This document shows, piece after piece, positions 5,460 to 8,519 of a stretch of DNA of 8,519 nucleotides (positions are counted from its first letter, which is position 1; every line of letters begins with the position of its first letter). The position numbers and the translations under genes are program-made. The stretch comes from Paenibacillaceae bacterium (GTDB lineage Bacteria; Bacillota; Bacilli; Paenibacillales; NBRC-103111): NCBI GenBank assembly GCA_020697475.1, contig JAJFMO010000117.1, forward strand, positions 1 through 8,519, given 5' to 3'. A model generated the notes under the pieces. The model saw only the letters and a list, made by a program, of their open reading frames with translations, did not search any database and was not told the DNA's origin.

Positions 5460-6647
5460 GTGACGGACGAGAGATCGGGGTTGCGATTTGACATTTACGA
5501 ACGGGTGCATCTGGCTGAAGATGCCGTCAGCATTCGGGATTTGGACGAAATCGAGCTGGTTCCGCAGATCAGGGTGGACAACGACAGCGAGCAAGCCGTT
5601 CTTACGGGAAATTTATTGCTGAGCGGGATTTACCAAGGCGAGGACGAGCATAGTTCCCATAGGTTGGAGCATCGAATACCGGTGGAAATTACACTGCCGA
5701 TCAGCCGGATCCACCGAATCGAAGAAATCTCCGTGGAGATTGAAAATTTCGACGTCGATTTGATTTCTGCGCGAAGTATGAATATCACCGGTGTTTTGTC
5801 GTTGCGAGGCATCGAATTGGCTGGTGCCGAAGAAGAGAAAAGTTGGAAAGAAGAAGAGGAGATTGTCTTCGTACATAGGGCGGACGAAGGCGCGGCAACC
5901 GAGGGAGCTGCAAACGGGGCCGCAATTGAATCCGAACCCGAGGTCGTGCCCGCGTGGGCGCCCTTCTTGGAGCCGTCCGTCCGCTCTGAGGCGATTGAAG
6001 CACCGGTCGATGTCGGCGATCCGCCGTCAGCCGAGGCCGCAGAAGCCGTGGCAGATGATCAGGCGCAGCAGGAAGAGTCCGCTGTCGATCGTTCCGAATC
6101 GGTGCTGTCAGCCGCCACCGCTGCAGAATCGGCGGATCAAGCGGAGGCGGAAGGGGAAACAGCCGAAGTCGCGATTGCCGGCGAATCCGAGCCTGAATCG
6201 GCGAGCCCGCAGGAGTTTGAGGTATCGAGCGAATCGGTTACGATCACGGATGACTCGGCTGCAGTGCAAAAACAAGATGTGAAGATCGCTTTTTCCGGTA
6301 AAAAGTCGGACGGCGCCGAAGAATCCAATAAATTTAAATCTGCCTTGCACAAGCTGTTGAATCGTGATAGCCAGGATGGCGGAGCCGGCGCCCAGCGGGC
6401 AGCCGCTGAAGAGCAGTCAGTCGAGCAGACCCGTTCTCCGGATTCCCTGGAATGGAAGCGGCTGTTCCTTGGCGGCGGATCGAGCGACGGAGATTTCCGT
6501 CGTGTGAGAATGTGCATTGTGCAGAAGGAAGAATCGATCGATACGATCGCCGAACGTTATCAGTTGAACCCAAGGGAGATCATCCTCTACAACCGGCTGG
6601 GAGACGGCCAAATAAACGAAGGCCAGGTCATTTATATCCCGAAATAA
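5460..6647 (+). CDS. spoVID: SpoVID-like spore-coat morphogenesis protein with C-terminal LysM
   Basis: This is a 395-residue protein from GTG at 5460, directly after GGAGGGAGGA. In-frame ATGs upstream lack such a site, and this start aligns the LRFDIYERV motif with the N-terminus of B. subtilis SpoVID. Residues 1 to about 118 form the SpoVID N-terminal domain: LRFDIYERVHL, VSIRGSLEL-like VLTGNLLLSGIY, then HRIPVEITLPISRI and a closing VDLISARSMNITGVLSLRGIEL. Residues about 119-330 are an acidic Glu/Ala-rich linker, probably disordered. A short EWKRLFLGG segment (331-339) precedes a LysM domain (about 349-395, ending GQVIYIPK). SpoVID acts at the forespore surface in the mother cell, binding SpoIVA and promoting coat encasement; LysM binds wall precursor in B. 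subtilis. B. subtilis SpoVID is about 575 residues, so the shortening is in the linker. The gene stands alone between a sigma-E-like promoter and a strong terminator. Confidence 0.88.
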   Translation: MTDERSGLRFDIYERVHLAEDAVSIRDLDEIELVPQIRVDNDSEQAVLTGNLLLSGIYQGEDEHSSHRLEHRIPVEITLPISRIHRIEEISVEIENFDVDLISARSMNITGVLSLRGIELAGAEEEKSWKEEEEIVFVHRADEGAATEGAANGAAIESEPEVVPAWAPFLEPSVRSEAIEAPVDVGDPPSAEAAEAVADDQAQQEESAVDRSESVLSAATAAESADQAEAEGETAEVAIAGESEPESASPQEFEVSSESVTITDDSAAVQKQDVKIAFSGKKSDGAEESNKFKSALHKLLNRDSQDGGAGAQRAAAEEQSVEQTRSPDSLEWKRLFLGGGSSDGDFRRVRMCIVQKEESIDTIAERYQLNPREIILYNRLGDGQINEGQVIYIPK

Positions 6648-6672
6648 GCGATTTGAAATATAACGGCTAAGG

Positions 6673-6706
6673 AAACCGGGGAAAACAAAAAACCCCGGTT
6701 TTTTTT
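6673..6706 (+). terminator. Strong intrinsic terminator of the SpoVID-like gene
   Basis: AAACCGGGG (6673-6681) pairs over 9 bp with CCCCGGTTT (6693-6701) around an A-rich 11-base loop, followed by an unbroken run of eight T (6699-6706). It begins 26 bases after the stop codon, so the gene is monocistronic at its 3' end. Confidence 0.93.
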
Positions 6707-7228
6707 CGTGCATCGGATATATATGAACTGAAGCTTGACACAGGCTATGTACAGAATTACGTCTGCTGTAAAGTTCAGTTATTTCGAACAATCGCCTAAT
6801 AAGGTTCTCGAACACATTTCCGCCTTCCATGATCACTTTTTCCATCGCAGTTTACGAGCAATCTCATGTTTGCCCAGTTTACTATTCTGTGAGCATCTTA
6901 CCCCCGATTTGGAAGGAAGTGAGGTGGTTTTGCTGCAGCGTGTGCCGGAAGTGGTCCGGATGAAATGGAACGACTCTGCGATGAACAAGATGCTGGGAAC
7001 CGTTCTGGGAGGATTTTAATCCACCAATTCCCCGAGTAGTGGAGGCCCTTATTATTCGGACGCCTTCTGTTGTCCCTGGGAGCAGGTGTTTTGGTTTTTT
7101 GTTTTGGAGAGATCAATATATTACCACATTTTATCAACTTATTACCATTGTAGATGCAGCTCGGTTCGTTTAGATTTATTACAAGCTCGATATTATCCGT
7201 TTGGGATCGAGCAATATTTTGCAGATAT
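6707..7228. other. Gene-poor stretch with possible coding relic
   Basis: No convincing gene lies in these 522 bases. A plus-strand frame is open from 6735 to a TAA at 7017-7019, but its first two thirds look non-coding (many Phe, His, Cys). The last part from GTG 6924 has a fair ribosome binding site (GGAAGGAAG at 6911-6919) and gives a 31-residue protein-like sequence ending MLGTVLGGF; I do not recognise it, and it may be the end of a decayed gene. A perfect -35 box (TTGACA, 6735-6740) has no matching -10. A 7-bp inverted repeat (GCTCGAT 7185-7191, ATCGAGC 7206-7212) lies just past the AraC gene's stop but lacks a T run. Confidence 0.6.
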
Positions 7229-8116
7229 TTATTTGATGTACAAATTATCGGCGGCGTTCAGACTGTCCTCTTGGCGAAATTTGCCCGGTGCAATCCCGAC
7301 CCACTGGCGGAACACTTTGGAGAAATAATTGCCGTTGGCAAATCCCACGGATTGAGCAACGCTGTCCAACGTCATTTCCGTTGTACGTAAGAGCTCGACG
7401 GCATTCTCTATACGCAATTTGTTCAGGTATTCCAGTGGTGTAAAGCCGATATATTTTTTGAATTGCCGGAGAAAATGATGCTTGGATACCCCGGATATGT
7501 CGGCCATTTCATCCAAATTTCCAATCGTGCCGTAGTGAAGTTCGATATAATTCACGGCGTTGTTTATATACTCGGGAATTTCGGACTGAGTATCCGGATG
7601 TACAGCTGAACGGTATAGCTCCATGATGAATCGGTAGGCGTAGGAAGAGGCTAAAAATCCATCGGATATTTCCCTTTGTTTCGCTTTTTCAAAAATCGAT
7701 TTGACTGTGCGGATCACGCCGCTGTCGGCAGGAAATGAAACAACATTCCCGATTTTCGAGACAATCTCCTCATAGGTCGGATAAAGCTTCTCTCCGCACA
7801 TGGAGATGTACAGAAACTCCCAATGCTCGTTCGCATCCGAGAAATAATAATGATGGTCGCTTGGAATCCATACGATAAACGCCATCCCCGGGGTAAGCGA
7901 GTACATTTGATCTCTAATACGAATTGTTCCTTTGCCGGAAAGGGTGTATTGAAACAAACAAATTGGTTTATCCCCACGGGATAAACCAACATGATTGTAT
8001 TGTTCGTTGATTACATTTTCCCAACCGATTCCTTTCAAATGAGCAATTTCGAACGATGGCGTTTCGCGAAAGCGAAATCCATAGTTATAACGAAAAGGAT
8101 CCAAGAGCTTGCTCAA
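7229..8116 (-). CDS. AraC-family transcriptional regulator
   Basis: This is a 295-residue, two-domain regulator of typical family length. The N-terminal half (about 30-110) reads as an AraC-type cupin sensor: ICLFQYTLSGKGTIRIRDQMYSLTPGMAFIVWIPSDHHYYF. The C-terminal 100 residues carry two helix-turn-helix units: NLDEMADISGVSKHHFLRQFKKYIGFTPLEYLNKLRIENAVELL, then TLDSVAQSVGFANGNYFSKVFRQWVGIAPGKFRQ with the family signature. The start is TTG at 8116, ten bases after AAGGA; the nearest upstream ATGs are out of frame. It is divergent from the GH127-like gene with about 95 bases between, so it probably senses a sugar released from plant polysaccharide and activates that gene (inference). The signal is not deducible. 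A HTH-only virulence or stress role is unlikely given the neighbour. Confidence 0.93.
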   Translation of the reverse strand: MSKLLDPFRYNYGFRFRETPSFEIAHLKGIGWENVINEQYNHVGLSRGDKPICLFQYTLSGKGTIRIRDQMYSLTPGMAFIVWIPSDHHYYFSDANEHWEFLYISMCGEKLYPTYEEIVSKIGNVVSFPADSGVIRTVKSIFEKAKQREISDGFLASSYAYRFIMELYRSAVHPDTQSEIPEYINNAVNYIELHYGTIGNLDEMADISGVSKHHFLRQFKKYIGFTPLEYLNKLRIENAVELLRTTEMTLDSVAQSVGFANGNYFSKVFRQWVGIAPGKFRQEDSLNAADNLYIK

Positions 8117-8211
8117 AATATCATCATCCTTTCATGTTAAAGAACTTGTTTCATTTTATCATCAATATTTCGTGCAGAATACGTTCAAAATTTTGATTCG
8201 GAGGGCTGCTC
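8117..8211. promoter_or_regulatory. Divergent control region of the AraC-type and GH127-like genes
   Basis: This 95-base AT-rich spacer must hold both promoters and any AraC-type operator. AAGGA (8131-8127, minus) and GGAGGG (8200-8205, plus) are the two ribosome binding sites. TTGAAC on the minus strand and TTGTTT on the plus strand are candidate -35 boxes, but neither has a convincing -10 at normal spacing, as is common for activator-dependent promoters. Confidence 0.5.
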
Positions 8212-8519
8212 ATGAGATGGCTTCCTTTATTTCATTATGATGAAATAGGAGTGGGATGTAGTTGTGGGACTGATCCAACCAGAAGAAGGGACAAAGGGAT
8301 TATATCCATTCACGACAGTCCATTCAGCAAGTTAAAATCAGTCGATCTGGGAAGTGTCCGATGGACCGAGGGATTTTTGGGGACACGTTTTACTCAATTA
8401 AAGATGGTTACCCTTCCTTATCTGTATGAATTAATGGCCGACCCGAATATGGGCCACGCATTGACAAATCTGAGGATTGCGGCAGGGCTGGAGGAAGGTC
8501 AGTTTGAGGGCACGCATTG
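8212..8519 (+). CDS. GH127-like (DUF1680, beta-L-arabinofuranosidase type) glycoside hydrolase, 3'-truncated
   Basis: The frame is open from ATG 8212 to the window end: 102 residues are visible of a protein usually above 600. GGAGGG six bases upstream fixes the start. Residues about 38-102 (SPFSKLKSVDLGSVRWTEGFLGTRF, then TLPYLYELMADPN and LRIAAGLEEGQFEG) resemble the N-terminus of GH127/DUF1680 enzymes, where a V-R-x-x-x-GF-x-x-R segment is followed by a TLP/IPH helix and an AAG-x-x-x-G-x-F-x-G segment. Such enzymes remove L-arabinofuranose or related sugars from plant glycans, using a Cys/Glu zinc-site active centre that lies beyond the window. The first 35 residues (with GVGCSCGTDPTRRRDKG) are a less usual extension. 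There is no signal peptide, so action is cytoplasmic on imported oligosaccharides. Divergence from the AraC-type gene supports regulated sugar use. Confidence 0.75.
   Translation, partial: MRWLPLFHYDEIGVGCSCGTDPTRRRDKGIISIHDSPFSKLKSVDLGSVRWTEGFLGTRFTQLKMVTLPYLYELMADPNMGHALTNLRIAAGLEEGQFEGTH

Noticed and set aside
5791..6282. Basic Arg/Pro-rich open frame within the SpoVID linker
   Set aside because: It is an out-of-frame reading of the Glu/Ala-rich linker, with no start signals or recognisable motif.
6726..6780. AACTGAA/TTCAGTT inverted repeat after the SpoVID terminator
   Set aside because: Seven bases with a 41-base gap are expected by chance; no adjacent gene or T run gives it meaning.
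1..8519. CRISPR array, insertion sequence, tRNA/rRNA, or defence/toxin-antitoxin cassette
   Set aside because: I found no regularly spaced direct repeats, terminal inverted repeats with a transposase, RNA gene signatures, or recognisable defence domains on either strand.

Overview
The window looks like chromosomal DNA from an endospore-forming Bacillota, most likely in or near Paenibacillaceae. It carries a SpoVID-type spore-coat morphogenesis gene behind a sigma-E-like promoter, strong GGAGG-type ribosome binding sites, several TTG/GTG starts, YbjQ and DUF2269 proteins, and an AraC/GH127 carbohydrate-use pair. The genus is inference; no rRNA or other marker gene is present.

Layout. (1) 1-1645, plus strand: the 3' part of a sugar phosphate isomerase/epimerase-like TIM-barrel gene, overlapping by GTGA an M55 (DppA-like) metallopeptidase that keeps the metal ligands but appears to lack two other family residues. 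(2) 1698-2257, minus strand: ybjQ (UPF0145) overlapping by ATGA a 79-residue single-span membrane protein. (3) 2326-4293, minus strand: a membrane-anchored phosphodiester glycosidase (NAGPA domain) with an unusually long Gly/Thr/Ser/Pro-rich tail and its own terminator; its leader holds two dyads. (4) 4438-4569, plus strand: a 43-residue membrane protein, too short for usual gene calling, ending at a perfect hairpin shared with the convergent DUF2269 gene (4650-5114, minus). (5) 5115-5459: a spacer with a sigma-A-type promoter for the DUF2269 gene, an uncertain 38-codon ORF and a sigma-E-like promoter. (6) 5460-6706: SpoVID-like protein with a strong intrinsic terminator. (7) 6707-7228: no convincing gene, a possible relic region. 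(8) 7229-8519: an AraC-family regulator divergent from a GH127-like glycosidase that runs off the window. This last part reads AT-richer and may be an accessory carbohydrate locus.

The genes form several independent units. The functional links best supported by the sequence are the translationally coupled pairs (isomerase-M55, YbjQ-small membrane protein) and the divergent AraC-GH127 pair. I see no CRISPR array, tRNA, rRNA, insertion sequence or recognisable defence system. The least-described elements are the two small membrane proteins, the tailed phosphodiester glycosidase with its structured leader, and the active-site-altered M55 protein.
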